Assembly: GCA_016190665.1 (NCBI GenBank)
Contig: JACPQD010000068.1
Span: 94,529 to 158,528 of the forward strand
Length of the DNA: 64,000 bases
Direction: 5' to 3'
Origin: Chloroflexota bacterium
Lineage (GTDB): Bacteria > Chloroflexota > Dehalococcoidia > JACPQD01
The position numbers and the translations under genes are program-made. Below are positions 24,276 to 32,422 of this stretch, piece after piece. The stretch's first letter is position 1, and every line of letters begins with the position of its first letter. The notes beneath the pieces are model-generated. The model was not told the DNA's origin, did not search any database, and saw only the letters and a list, made by a program, of their open reading frames with translations.

Positions 24276-24797
24276 TCAGTTGCAGGGCACCGCCCTGGCA
24301 TACAGTTCCTCCAGGTCGATCTCGTTATGACACTGCCCAATGTTGGGCAACATGTGAGCATCGCTATTGTGCAGGAGGATGAGGTTGTGCTTCCGGGCGA
24401 CCTCTTCCACCTTGTCCTTCTCGATATGATAGTTATGTAAATGATTCTCTATCTCGATGCCGGAGACGTTTCGGATCCGATTGACGAAGTCCCCCGGGTA
24501 GCCGGGGTGCGCCAGAAAGCGGAAGACGGAGTTGTTATCGAGGTAAAGCTCCACTACCTGCACGTAGTTCTCGTCAATCTCCTGGCCCGGGATGATGATG
24601 AGATCAGGATCGAAATGCTCCCGCACCATCTCCTTCACTTTGAAGCCGTAATCTTTGTTGTAGTGCTCCGTGATGGCGATGCCATCCAGGCCGCGCAGCT
24701 TGATCCGCTCCACGATGGAGGCGACGATATCGAGGGTGGGCGCCTTGTAGCCCGAGGCCTCGTAGCAATGGGTGTGAAGGTCCAGTTTCAGTTTCAA
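24276..24797 (-). CDS. PHP-domain metal-dependent hydrolase (copy 2)
   Basis: The 173-residue protein begins MKLKLDLHTHCYEASGYK and carries IAITEHYN, RFLAHPGYP and LLHNSDAHM. These supply the histidines and aspartates of a PHP metal site. It aligns with copy 1 from end to end, with clear divergence, so the duplication is old. The central part adds an ENHLHNYHIEKD segment. Substrate unknown. The pair may act on an intermediate or regulator of the surrounding acyl-CoA operon, but this is inference. Confidence 0.83.
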   Translation of the reverse strand: MKLKLDLHTHCYEASGYKAPTLDIVASIVERIKLRGLDGIAITEHYNKDYGFKVKEMVREHFDPDLIIIPGQEIDENYVQVVELYLDNNSVFRFLAHPGYPGDFVNRIRNVSGIEIENHLHNYHIEKDKVEEVARKHNLILLHNSDAHMLPNIGQCHNEIDLEELYARAVPCN

Positions 24798-24823
24798 TGA
24801 ACGTCCTTGCTAGACTTCGCTAG

Positions 24824-24852
24824 ACCGGCCCGGTCTTCGAGACCGGGCCGGT
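24824..24852 (-). terminator. GC-rich hairpin between acyl-CoA operon genes
   Basis: ACCGGCCCGGTC at 24824-24835 pairs with GACCGGGCCGGT at 24841-24852 around a TTCGA loop. No T-run follows on the reverse strand, so termination would be weak. It lies between the promoter-proximal hydratase-like gene and the PHP genes and may reduce read-through or stabilise the upstream mRNA end. Confidence 0.45.
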
Positions 24853-24862
24853 ATCTATCTCG

Positions 24863-25624
24863 TTACTTTCCTTTGTATTCTGGAGTCCTTCGTTTCAGGA
24901 AGGAACGAAGCCCTTCCGCCCTATCCGCCGTCGTCTGCAGGATAACGGAGAGATCGGCCTCCAGCCTCATCCCCTGGTCAAGAGGTCTATCCAGGCCCTT
25001 GAGGATGGCTTCCTTGGCATAGCGAGCGGCGATGGGCGCGTTGCGGGCTATCTTTACCGCTAGCTCCTCCGCCGCCGCCAGCGCCTCGCCGCTGGGCGCA
25101 ACACCGTTCACGAGGCCAACACGGTAGGCTTCGCCAGCGCCGATGACGTCCCCCGTCAGTATCATCTCGACGGCCTTTCCCCGGCCGATGATGCGGGGCA
25201 GGCGCTGCGTTCCGCCGCACGTAGGAATCCTTCCTTCCTTGATCTGTCGCAGGCCGAGCTCCGCGCCTTGGGATGCGACGCGCACGTCGCACGCCAGAGC
25301 CAGCTCCAGCCCCTCATCGAGGACAGGGCCGTTGAGGGCTGCTATGACGGGCACTTCCAGACAAGCCAACGCGTCCACGGCGCTGGCCACTTGCGCCAGA
25401 AGCCTCGACAAGTCAGGGCCCGGGACCCTATCGATACCTACTGAGAATGCGTCACCGCCGCCGATGACTACCACCCGCACCTCCTCGTCGTAGCCGATGT
25501 CACCACAGGCAGAGAACAGCTCAACAGCCATGTCGCAATCGATGGCGTTGGACGCGTCCGGTCGACTGAGGATAATGCGGCCTATGCGGTGGCGCTTCTC
25601 GTAGAGGATAGACTTGTAGTTCAT
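24863..25624 (-). CDS. crotonase-fold protein, probably not a standard hydratase
   Basis: The 253-residue protein has the crotonase fold: IILSRPDASNAIDCD at the start, GGGDAFSVGIDRVPG at the first oxyanion loop, ALNGPVLDEGLELALACD, and GRIPTCGGTQRLPR. Against the intact hydratase at 22739, the usual catalytic PE pair reads RQ here (LRQIKEGRIP), and AGAD reads VGID. It may be an isomerase, a hydrolase or an inactive partner. It is the first gene after the operon promoter at 25777-25806. Confidence 0.85.
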   Translation of the reverse strand: MNYKSILYEKRHRIGRIILSRPDASNAIDCDMAVELFSACGDIGYDEEVRVVVIGGGDAFSVGIDRVPGPDLSRLLAQVASAVDALACLEVPVIAALNGPVLDEGLELALACDVRVASQGAELGLRQIKEGRIPTCGGTQRLPRIIGRGKAVEMILTGDVIGAGEAYRVGLVNGVAPSGEALAAAEELAVKIARNAPIAARYAKEAILKGLDRPLDQGMRLEADLSVILQTTADRAEGLRSFLKRRTPEYKGK

Positions 25625-25776
25625 TTCGGTCCGGGCGCAGTGCGAGGCTCGATTTCCGGGTAGCAGTTCGCCAGGGGTGAGTAATACCCTGGGAAGGCGC
25701 AGGATGAAGAAGACCGCGTGTTCACTAAGCAGCGTGCTCTCTAAGAGATGCCAGGCATTCGATACGGCTGGATTCC

Positions 25777-25806
25777 ATCATAACGCACGCGTGATCAGAG
25801 TGTCAA
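25777..25806 (-). promoter_or_regulatory. promoter of the acyl-CoA operon
   Basis: On the reverse strand TTGACA (25806-25801) and TATGAT (25782-25777) are separated by 18 bases. It faces the leftward genes from 25624 down to 21183. No operator could be assigned. Confidence 0.65.
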
Positions 25807-25840
25807 GGAAATCGTAGCGGCCTTGTTGCCAGAAGCAATG

Positions 25841-27055
25841 CTAAGGTATACACCTGGATTTCATCTCGAATATGGCCTGCTCAATCTTCCTCTCGGCATC
25901 GGCCGCGCCTCTCTGTAGCCTGTCGTAGGCCTCTTCGAACTGCTCTTCCAGCTCGAAATCAGACCTGCCCCGGTCGATAACATAGGGCAAGTAGTATTTC
26001 GAATAGCGCTGGAACCTGAATCGCAGCCGCTCTTCGTGAGACATCGCCTTGTAGCGCCCTATCGTCTTGAGTATGTCTTCCCTGTCCTCAGGTAATTTCC
26101 CCGCGATCTCAAACAACATATTCGTCAGTTGGCCGGTCTCGATCTCGCAGGGAAAATCCAGGCTCCGCACCAGCAGCTCGATCTCATCTACCATATCGTC
26201 ATCGCTGGGACAGCCGAATGCTCCATCTTCGTAGCGCTTGTAGAGTGGGGAGCTGCGCTGAATGGCGAGGCTCCGCAGCCGGATCAAGTCCGGCCTCATC
26301 TGGTTCAGGACCACTGCTGTCTCCACCATATGCTGGTCCCGGAATCCCTTGCCGCCCAGCCCGGGCATTACGAAAGCGACGAGGCGAATCTTTGCTTCGA
26401 CCACCTTCCGCCCTGCCCTTATGTGCTCCTCGGCGGTCACCCCCTTCTGCATGAATTCCAGCACCGCATCGCAGCCCGACTCCACCCCTACCAACACTCT
26501 GCTCAAGCCGGCCTCCCGCAGTGCCCTCAGCTCCTGCACAGGCTTATGGGTCAGCGTCCTGGAGCGGGCGTAAGAGGTTATCCTCTCTATGGAAGGGAAA
26601 GCGGCCCTCAGGTATGTCAGCACCTCCAGAAGCTCCGGCGTGCGCATAATGAGGGCATCAGCATCCTGGAGGAAGACTGTCCTCGCCCCGGAGACCAGCC
26701 ACCTGGCCACATGGGTGAGGCTGGCATATCTGACATCGAGCGCCTGCTCTCCAACCGAACCATCATCATAGACCTCAGGGTGCTTCGAAAGGACCTCTCT
26801 GACCACCTCTCCGGGTTGGCCCGGCTTTGCCGAGGAGAGCATATGTGAGAGCCTCTCAATGGCGTCGATGTCCCTCTTTATCTCTTTCTCAGTCCGGTAT
26901 TCGAATTTGACGCCTTTGTAGGCAGAGCAGAAGAGACACCGGTTCCAGGGACAATGGCGGTTGATCCTCAGCATCAGGGAGCCCTGCTCGCCGATGGCGC
27001 CCATCGGACCGATATCAAAGCAGTAATCGTCGCCGGGCGCGTCTCTCATTGGCAA
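25841..27055 (-). CDS. radical SAM protein, Elp3-like fold
   Basis: The 404-residue protein has the radical SAM cluster motif CPWNRCLFC (C-x4-C-x2-C is slightly atypical; the standard is C-x3-C-x2-C) near residue 35. Further motifs are VFLQDADALIMRTPELLEVL, RVLVGVESGCDAVLEFM and FVMPGLGGKG, which are typical of coproporphyrinogen-oxidase-like and Elp3-like radical SAM proteins. The C-terminal 100 residues are helical and charged. The substrate is unknown. It is divergent from the metallo-beta-lactamase gene. Confidence 0.85.
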   Translation of the reverse strand: MPMRDAPGDDYCFDIGPMGAIGEQGSLMLRINRHCPWNRCLFCSAYKGVKFEYRTEKEIKRDIDAIERLSHMLSSAKPGQPGEVVREVLSKHPEVYDDGSVGEQALDVRYASLTHVARWLVSGARTVFLQDADALIMRTPELLEVLTYLRAAFPSIERITSYARSRTLTHKPVQELRALREAGLSRVLVGVESGCDAVLEFMQKGVTAEEHIRAGRKVVEAKIRLVAFVMPGLGGKGFRDQHMVETAVVLNQMRPDLIRLRSLAIQRSSPLYKRYEDGAFGCPSDDDMVDEIELLVRSLDFPCEIETGQLTNMLFEIAGKLPEDREDILKTIGRYKAMSHEERLRFRFQRYSKYYLPYVIDRGRSDFELEEQFEEAYDRLQRGAADAERKIEQAIFEMKSRCIP

Positions 27056-27104
27056 TTCCCCAGGTCATCGGAGTGAGGACGCGCGGCCGTGCGCCCTTGT
27101 CGAC

Positions 27105-27133
27105 ACTGTAGGACGCCGGGACCGGATTGTCAA
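27105..27133 (-). promoter_or_regulatory. promoter of the radical SAM gene
   Basis: On the reverse strand TTGACA (27133-27128) and TACAGT (27110-27105) are 17 bases apart, about 50 bases before the ATG at 27055. Confidence 0.6.
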
Positions 27134-27146
27134 GGACGCGGTTCGT

Positions 27147-27175
27147 TTGAGAAAAGGGCGCGTCTGAGCTATCAT
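27147..27175 (+). promoter_or_regulatory. promoter of the metallo-beta-lactamase-fold gene
   Basis: TTGAGA (27147-27152) and TATCAT (27170-27175) are 17 bases apart. Transcription from near 27182 favours the ATG at 27221 over the upstream in-frame TTG at 27179. It is arranged back to back with the leftward radical SAM promoter. Confidence 0.6.
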
Positions 27176-27220
27176 TGAGTGTTGGCCGCTTACAGAGACA
27201 ATCTTGTGGGAGTCCTTGGA

Positions 27221-27892
27221 ATGAAGCTGGTCAGTGACCTGCATGCCTATGTATGGGACGGAAACGACAACAACTGCAATACCTATGTCTTCGCCCGCTG
27301 TCTGAAGGACGGCAGGCATGTGGTTATCGACCCCGGCCACATCGTCACCCCCTATGTGAGGGAGCCGGGTCTGGACCGATTGACCGGCGGGATGGAAGAG
27401 GACGGACTCGACGCGAAGGACATCGGACTGGTGATTGCTACCCATGGCCATACAGACCATTGTGAGGCGGCCGACGCCCTAAGACAACGCAGTGGCGCTC
27501 TCGTGGCCCTGCACCAGGCCGATGAGCCGTTGTACCGGCGGTGCGGCGAGGCCGTGGACGTCTATCTGGAGGAAGGGGACCTGGAGCTCGGCGCGGACCT
27601 TAAGTTGGGGTTGCGCGTCTACCATTCGCCGGGCCACTCCCCAGGCCACATAGCCCTTTACTGGCCCGCCGAGAAGGCGCTCATCGGTGGCGACGTCATA
27701 TTCCATCGGGCCACGGGCAGGGTGGACCTCCCCGGCGGCAGCGCCAAGCTGCTGCAGCAGAGCATAAGCAGGCTCTCCGAGCTGGATGTTGAATACCTGC
27801 TCTGCGGGCATCCCTACGGCCATCCCGGAATCATCGAGGGTAGGGAAGCGGTGCGGCGAAACTTCGACTACGTGAAAAGGAACATGTTCTGA
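27221..27892 (+). CDS. metallo-beta-lactamase-fold hydrolase
   Basis: The 223-residue protein (ATG 27221, GGGAG upstream) has the metal-binding motif ATHGHTDHCEAADAL, then YHSPGHSPGHIALY, the bridging aspartate in LIGGDVIFH, and a final histidine in LLCGHPYGHPG. This is the glyoxalase II-like branch, which hydrolyses thioesters or related bonds with a di-zinc or di-iron site. The substrate is unknown. A helical protein of unknown function follows 10 bases later. Confidence 0.88.
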   Translation: MKLVSDLHAYVWDGNDNNCNTYVFARCLKDGRHVVIDPGHIVTPYVREPGLDRLTGGMEEDGLDAKDIGLVIATHGHTDHCEAADALRQRSGALVALHQADEPLYRRCGEAVDVYLEEGDLELGADLKLGLRVYHSPGHSPGHIALYWPAEKALIGGDVIFHRATGRVDLPGGSAKLLQQSISRLSELDVEYLLCGHPYGHPGIIEGREAVRRNFDYVKRNMF

Positions 27893-27902
27893 GGCAGGCG
27901 GA

Positions 27903-28487
27903 ATGGACAAGGAAAGGATAAAGAGCGCCTTCGAGATCGCCATGGAGAGGGTGGCCGGCATGCCGACGCTAACGGCTGAAGAACTGGCGCGGCAGAGGGA
28001 ACTGGAGTACGCTCCGCGCGGCGAGGCCATCGCCGAAAGGTATCTGAGGAATGCCTTACGAGAGGCAGACCTGGAGTTGGAGCTGCGCCGCTACGAGAAT
28101 GAGGAGAGGCAGATAGTCAGAAAGGCTCTGCTGGAGGCGCTTTGCGGGGCGATAGGGCTTGAGGATGCGGACAGGAGCATACGAGCGATTGCCGGGATAC
28201 AGAGGCTGGCCGCAGCGGTCGACCTCGAGGACGCTAAGCGGGAGTCGGAGTCGCTGTTCGCCGAATTCACGATGGAGACCGAGAAGCGCAGCGCAGCACT
28301 GATGGAGCGAGAGAGAGGCCGGCTGGAGGCCCTCGGGATAGCGGGTTCGGCGGTCAAGCCCAATCTGCAGGCTGCTCGGCACCTCGATCCGGAGCTGAGA
28401 TCGGGATGCGCGATGAAGCTTGAGGAGTTGAAGCAGCGGCTCCAGAAGCAGGCGGGCGTTTTGGATAGGGTTAGGTACCCCGCCTAG
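27903..28487 (+). CDS. helical protein of unknown function
   Basis: The 194-residue product is almost entirely charged helix (for example ELELRRYENEERQIVRKALL) with no cysteine clusters, signal peptide or membrane segment. No family is recognised. The ATG follows AGGCAGGCGG and sits 10 bases after the metallo-beta-lactamase gene, so the two are co-transcribed. Its stop overlaps the stop of the opposing gene. Confidence 0.7.
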   Translation: MDKERIKSAFEIAMERVAGMPTLTAEELARQRELEYAPRGEAIAERYLRNALREADLELELRRYENEERQIVRKALLEALCGAIGLEDADRSIRAIAGIQRLAAAVDLEDAKRESESLFAEFTMETEKRSAALMERERGRLEALGIAGSAVKPNLQAARHLDPELRSGCAMKLEELKQRLQKQAGVLDRVRYPA

Positions 28488-28897
28488 CCGGCCATATAGG
28501 GAAGCAGCCACCCGAAGATAGCGGCGAAAGAGATGGCCAGGGTCAGAAAGCCCTGCAGGTGGCGCCGGGATAGCACCGACGCGGCCAGCGCCCCGGCAAG
28601 CGCCATGACGAGCACCGCCGCAGTGAAGGCGAGGTTGGGGCTTCCCAGACCGGCGCCGGGCAGCAAGCGCTTCGCGAGATAGTAGAGCAAGCCCAGAAAT
28701 CCCCCGGCCATCCCCAAAATCACCGGGACTGCCAGGGCCAACGCGGCCAGAACATGCGTAGGCGTCACCGCCCTGGGCAAGAATCTTTCCAGCGTCTCTA
28801 TAAGGGACGCGGCCCTATATAGCATCAGCGCTCCCACGACCACGGAGATGCTGCCCAGGACGAAGCCGCAAGCGGTGCCGGCGATCAGTTCGGCCAC
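28484..28897 (-). CDS. small polytopic membrane protein of unknown function
   Basis: The 137-residue protein has four hydrophobic segments (about residues 5-30, 47-75, 88-110 and 113-135) and few charged residues. No family is recognised. Its start overlaps the end of ispE by 13 bases, so it is probably translated from the same transcript. Confidence 0.7.
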   Translation of the reverse strand: MAELIAGTACGFVLGSISVVVGALMLYRAASLIETLERFLPRAVTPTHVLAALALAVPVILGMAGGFLGLLYYLAKRLLPGAGLGSPNLAFTAAVLVMALAGALAASVLSRRHLQGFLTLAISFAAIFGWLLPYMAG

Positions 28898-29757
28898 GAT
28901 CCCCCGTCCCGCGGCCCGACAGTTCTGGCTAGATAAACCTTCATCCCCTGGCGACGCAGATTCTCGAAGATTCTCTCCGCGGTGGCTTTCTCGTTGAGCA
29001 GGCAGTAAAGCGTCGGGCCCGATCCCGTGAGGACCACCCGGGGCGCTCCCCCTGCCAGGAAGCGCTCCCTGAAGCCAGCCAGACCCGGGAAGAGGGCAGC
29101 GGCGCAGCGCTCGAACCCATTACTCAGGAGATTGGACTCCGGCTCCCCACCTTCGCGAATCAGGTCGGCCAACCTCCGCGTCGCCGCACCAGTGGTGAAG
29201 TCCCCTGGCTGGAGCGCGCCATAGAGCTTAGCCGTTTTCCCGGCCATTTCCGCCGGCGGCTTCAACAAGACCACCCAACGCTCGCCCAGGGAGGGCAGCG
29301 GCGTTACGGCTTCGCCGCGGCCTTCTACGAGGGCTGTGCCGCCCCACAAGAAGAAAGGGACGTCCGCGCCCAGGCGCGACGCCAGCCCCAACAAGTCGGC
29401 CCGTGGCAAGCCCAACTGCCAGAGCGTGTTGAGACCCACCAGCGTAGCCGCAGCATCGCTGCTGCCCCCACCCAAGCCCGCCGCCAGTGGGATGCCTTTG
29501 GTGAGGCGCACCGACGCCCCTCCCACGCAGCCCACCTCCTCCGCCAGCAGGGTGGCGGCTTTCATCACCAGGTTATCCTCTCCGGAGAGAGCGGGAACAT
29601 TGCAGACAAGCGTCAGGCTTTCCGCATCTTGAAAAGTGAGCCTGTCGGCCATATCGATGGTCTGGAGTACACTGGCGATGTCATGATATCCGTCAGGCCG
29701 CTGGCCGAGGATATCGAGAGTAAGGTTTATCTTGGCGTAGGCGCGCAGTTTCAACAT
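28885..29757 (-). CDS. ispE: 4-(cytidine 5'-diphospho)-2-C-methylerythritol kinase
   Basis: The 290-residue protein is a GHMP kinase of the usual IspE length. It has KINLTLDILGQRPDGYHDIA at the start, the ATP-binding PLAAGLGGGSSDAAATL near residue 95 and a C-terminal LTGSGPTLYCL. It phosphorylates CDP-methylerythritol in the MEP isoprenoid pathway. The upstream region (29758-29830) has a TACAAT-like -10 on the reverse strand but no clear -35. Confidence 0.95.
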   Translation of the reverse strand: MLKLRAYAKINLTLDILGQRPDGYHDIASVLQTIDMADRLTFQDAESLTLVCNVPALSGEDNLVMKAATLLAEEVGCVGGASVRLTKGIPLAAGLGGGSSDAAATLVGLNTLWQLGLPRADLLGLASRLGADVPFFLWGGTALVEGRGEAVTPLPSLGERWVVLLKPPAEMAGKTAKLYGALQPGDFTTGAATRRLADLIREGGEPESNLLSNGFERCAAALFPGLAGFRERFLAGGAPRVVLTGSGPTLYCLLNEKATAERIFENLRRQGMKVYLARTVGPRDGGSWPN

Positions 29758-30105
29758 CCCGCTTTGAGTCCCAATCAGGATGGCCTTATTGTATCACTCT
29801 TCAGAGGAGCCAGGGAATATTGCTAACCCCTTCGTTGAAAAGACTCATGAACGACTGAGCGAGCGCGCAGGACCGGCCCCTTCACAAGCAAGCGGCCAGG
29901 TCTACCGCCAGGAGGCGCGACGCCAATGGCGCAACAGCCGGGCAGGGGATTCCCGATAGCCTCGGGATGGCGTGCAGAAGAGGATGCCGGGAGGATTCAG
30001 CTTTTGTACGAAGAAAACTGTAGCTGACAATTCTTAACTCTTGGCGCAGGGTGGCTTGAAGGGAACGCTTTCGGAAGGAGTCCACCAAGAGGGATTGGGG
30101 TCGGG
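29758..30105. other. non-coding spacer
   Basis: I see no gene or clear structured RNA between ispE and the response regulator. ORFs here are short and unlike any family. Confidence 0.5.
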
Positions 30106-30813
30106 TCAGCGCGCCTGCGTCAGTTTCTCGGCAGCCGTTTCTCCGGTAGGCGAGGACTCGGGCGCGCCGTGGTACCGGACGAAATAGGCCACGGCCTCCG
30201 CCTTGTTCTTCAAATGGAGTTTTTGCAGAAGGCGGTACACGTAAGTGCTCACCGTTCCCTGGCTCAGGAAAAGCCGCTCGGCGATCTTCGCCGTGGTCAG
30301 ACCTTTGGCGATGAGCTCCAACACTTCCCTTTCCCGAGTCGTCAGCGACGATTTCTGCTCGGTCTGCCTGAACTCCTTCATGAGTCTGGCAGTCATTTCA
30401 CTCGACAGTATCGCCTTGCCGGACGCCACCTGCCGCACCGCATTTGGAACATCCTCGACATCGCTTCCCTTCAGGAGGTAGCCATCGGCTCCATATCGGA
30501 TCGCCCGTATCAGATTCTCCTCCTCTTCGGAGACAGTCATGAGCAGGACCTTAGCGCCAGGGAACTTCTGCTTTATGCTCACCATTGACTCAAGACCGTC
30601 ACGTCGAGGCATGAAAATGTCCATGAGAACTACGTTCGGCTGAAATTGAGCCACTTTGTCCTCGGCTTCCAGGCCATCACCTGCTTCGGCGACAACCTCG
30701 ATATCAGGCTCGCCGCTGAGGACAGCGCGCAGACCGCTGCGCACCACTGGATGATCATCGACGATAAGCACCCTCACTGATTTGTTGGCCTTGTTAGATT
30801 CAGACGACACCAC
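30106..30813 (-). CDS. NarL/FixJ-type response regulator (orphan)
   Basis: The 235-residue protein has a receiver domain (VLIVDDHPVVRSGLRAVL, with the phospho-acceptor in VVLMDIFMPRRDG) and a LuxR-type helix-turn-helix (TTREREVLELIAKGLTTAKI with GTVSTYVYRLLQKL). It should bind DNA as a phosphorylated dimer. No histidine kinase is adjacent. A second orphan regulator of the same type lies at 43353-44036. Confidence 0.92.
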   Translation of the reverse strand: MVSSESNKANKSVRVLIVDDHPVVRSGLRAVLSGEPDIEVVAEAGDGLEAEDKVAQFQPNVVLMDIFMPRRDGLESMVSIKQKFPGAKVLLMTVSEEEENLIRAIRYGADGYLLKGSDVEDVPNAVRQVASGKAILSSEMTARLMKEFRQTEQKSSLTTREREVLELIAKGLTTAKIAERLFLSQGTVSTYVYRLLQKLHLKNKAEAVAYFVRYHGAPESSPTGETAAEKLTQAR

Positions 30814-31502
30814 TCAGGACCTCCACGCGCACTTCAGTACCCATTACAGGCGAGCTGATACTTGACCGATCAGTCCAGCCCGCGTCACAGCACTAATTGA
30901 GGTCATTCGAAAACCAGGGCGGCAGGCGGCGGCGACAACGGGGTCTAGAGCGTACAGTAGGAAGGGGCTCGGAATTCCTCCGTTTGAAAGGACTGAGGAG
31001 AAGACCGCAGCAGCAACGTCCACGCGAAAGAAACTGGCCAGAGAGAGGGCTGGCCGTTGCCCGCGGGTCTGCGCCACACGGGCGCCAGCGAACAAGACCG
31101 TTGCGAGCACAGCAGGCGACGGCACGTAGTGAGGAGCGGCAGCGCGGAACCCTGAAAAGGCAAAGGAAACCTGTCGCCCTCCGCGCGCCAACTTGCCAGT
31201 AATCCGTTTGATCGTCCAGCGCCCGGGTTGAAAACGCTGGACTCTCTGTACCGAAGTACCCATGGTAACTGCCTATCCCCTAACTCATTGTAGGCTCTCT
31301 CGCGCCGTAAGAGAATACGCCGCTTTACGTACTTATGCCCGTATGAAGTACTGATTCTCCACTGCACCCATCATACGCATCAGCGTGAGCACTTTTGCGC
31401 AGACGGCCTGCTTCGCAGCGGCAACCATGCGGCTAGATTGCTCAGAATGGGATCACAAAGCGGTCGGCCGGCGGGCGTTCGCACCATTCGCACCAGCGCA
31501 AA
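30814..31502. other. long non-coding spacer upstream of rpmH
   Basis: Nearly 700 bases without a convincing gene. Several overlapping ORFs of 90-140 codons occur but are arginine-rich or compositionally odd and match no family. I see no dnaA boxes in a cluster, although rpmH is often near dnaA and the replication origin. Confidence 0.5.
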
Positions 31503-31532
31503 TTGACACGAGAACCGCAGATAAGCTATAAT
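31503..31532 (+). promoter_or_regulatory. promoter of the rpmH-rnpA-yidD-yidC-jag cluster
   Basis: Consensus TTGACA (31503-31508) and TATAAT (31527-31532) with an 18-base spacer. Transcription would begin near 31539, about 26 bases before the GTG of rpmH. Confidence 0.8.
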
Positions 31533-31564
31533 TCCAAGGACTTCATCGAGGGAGACGATGCCTC

Positions 31565-31705
31565 GTGCCTAAGAGAACTTATCAACCGAAGTCTATTCCG
31601 AGAAAGCGGGAACATGGCTTCTTGAAGCGCATGAGCACGCGCGGCGGGCGCGATGTGCTGAAAGCCAGAAAACTGAAGGGACGCCACAAGCTGACAGCAG
31701 TATGA
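31565..31705 (+). CDS. rpmH: 50S ribosomal protein L34
   Basis: A 46-residue protein starting at GTG 31565 and reading [19 protein letters not shown], then [20 protein letters not shown] and HKLTAV. This is the standard L34 pattern and length. GGGAGACG precedes the start. It is the first gene of the classical cluster and follows an excellent promoter. Confidence 0.97.
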   Translation: MPKRTYQPKSIPRKREHGFLKRMSTRGGRDVLKARKLKGRHKLTAV

Positions 31706-31738
31706 TGGGCACCTGCCGGGGGAACGCCAACGGTCCAG

Positions 31739-32119
31739 ATGGGAAGAGAGGAAAGGCTAAGAGGGCGCGCCCGCTTTAAGCGAGTCCTGGGCGAGCGGAA
31801 GTCATGGTCCGACCACTTGTTCATCTTGAAAGCTTCCCCCAACGAGCTGTCGCTCAATCGTTACGGATTCACGGTCAGTAAGCGTGTGGGTGGCGCCGTG
31901 ACGCGAAATCGGGTCAAGCGCCGGCTAAGGGAGGCGCTGCGATTGACGTCAACCCGGCCTGGCTGGGACGTGGTGTTTATCGCTCGAAAAGCTGCCGCAG
32001 ATGCGGATTTTCAAGCTGTGAAATCGGCGGTAGAGAATCTTCTGTCTCGGGCCAGGATCCTTGCCCCCACGCCGGCGGCCGCTGCGCCTCCCGTCACTAC
32101 CGAGGCAGATAAGAGTTGA
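31739..32119 (+). CDS. rnpA: ribonuclease P protein component
   Basis: The 126-residue protein has the RnpA signature: [27 protein letters not shown] and [12 protein letters not shown]. It assists RNase P RNA in processing tRNA 5' ends. The C-terminal 20 residues are alanine- and proline-rich and probably disordered. Its stop overlaps the TTG start of yidD (TTGA). Confidence 0.95.
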   Translation: MGREERLRGRARFKRVLGERKSWSDHLFILKASPNELSLNRYGFTVSKRVGGAVTRNRVKRRLREALRLTSTRPGWDVVFIARKAAADADFQAVKSAVENLLSRARILAPTPAAAAPPVTTEADKS

Positions 32120-32325
32120 AGAGTGTCATCCTGCGTCTCATAAGGTTCTATCAGGTCGCCATATCCCCACTCTCTCCTCCCACCTGCCGCTTTGTGCCCT
32201 CTTGCTCCCAGTACGGCTACCAGACCATAGAGAAGTATGGCCTGGTAAGGGGGCTCTGGCTGGCGGCAAAGCGCCTTGCCCGTTGTCATCCCTTTCATCC
32301 CGGAGGCTTCGATCCCGCGCCGTAG
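32116..32325 (+). CDS. yidD: membrane protein insertion efficiency factor
   Basis: The 69-residue protein has the YidD pattern [29 protein letters not shown] and [19 protein letters not shown]. It aids YidC-dependent membrane insertion. It starts at TTG overlapping the rnpA stop, in the usual order rpmH-rnpA-yidD-yidC-jag. Confidence 0.95.
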   Translation: MKSVILRLIRFYQVAISPLSPPTCRFVPSCSQYGYQTIEKYGLVRGLWLAAKRLARCHPFHPGGFDPAP

Positions 32326-32422
32326 GCGGGACTTCCCTTCCGGGTTTGCAGGGCCAGCAGTCTGCTGGAAGCTGGCAAAAATAGTGCACACTTCGCGGCT
32401 TCACCAGTAGAATTGAGGAATA

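Noticed and set aside
21168..24382. Long forward ORFs (397, 347 and 521 codons)
   Set aside because: They are mirror frames of the leftward acyl-CoA synthetase, hydratase and PHP genes, with histidine- and glycine-rich artefact composition.
30844..31367. Reverse ORFs of about 140 codons before rpmH
   Set aside because: Overlapping frames with no family resemblance and odd composition; left as non-coding spacer.
30814..31502. Replication origin near rpmH
   Set aside because: No dnaA gene and no cluster of DnaA boxes could be seen.
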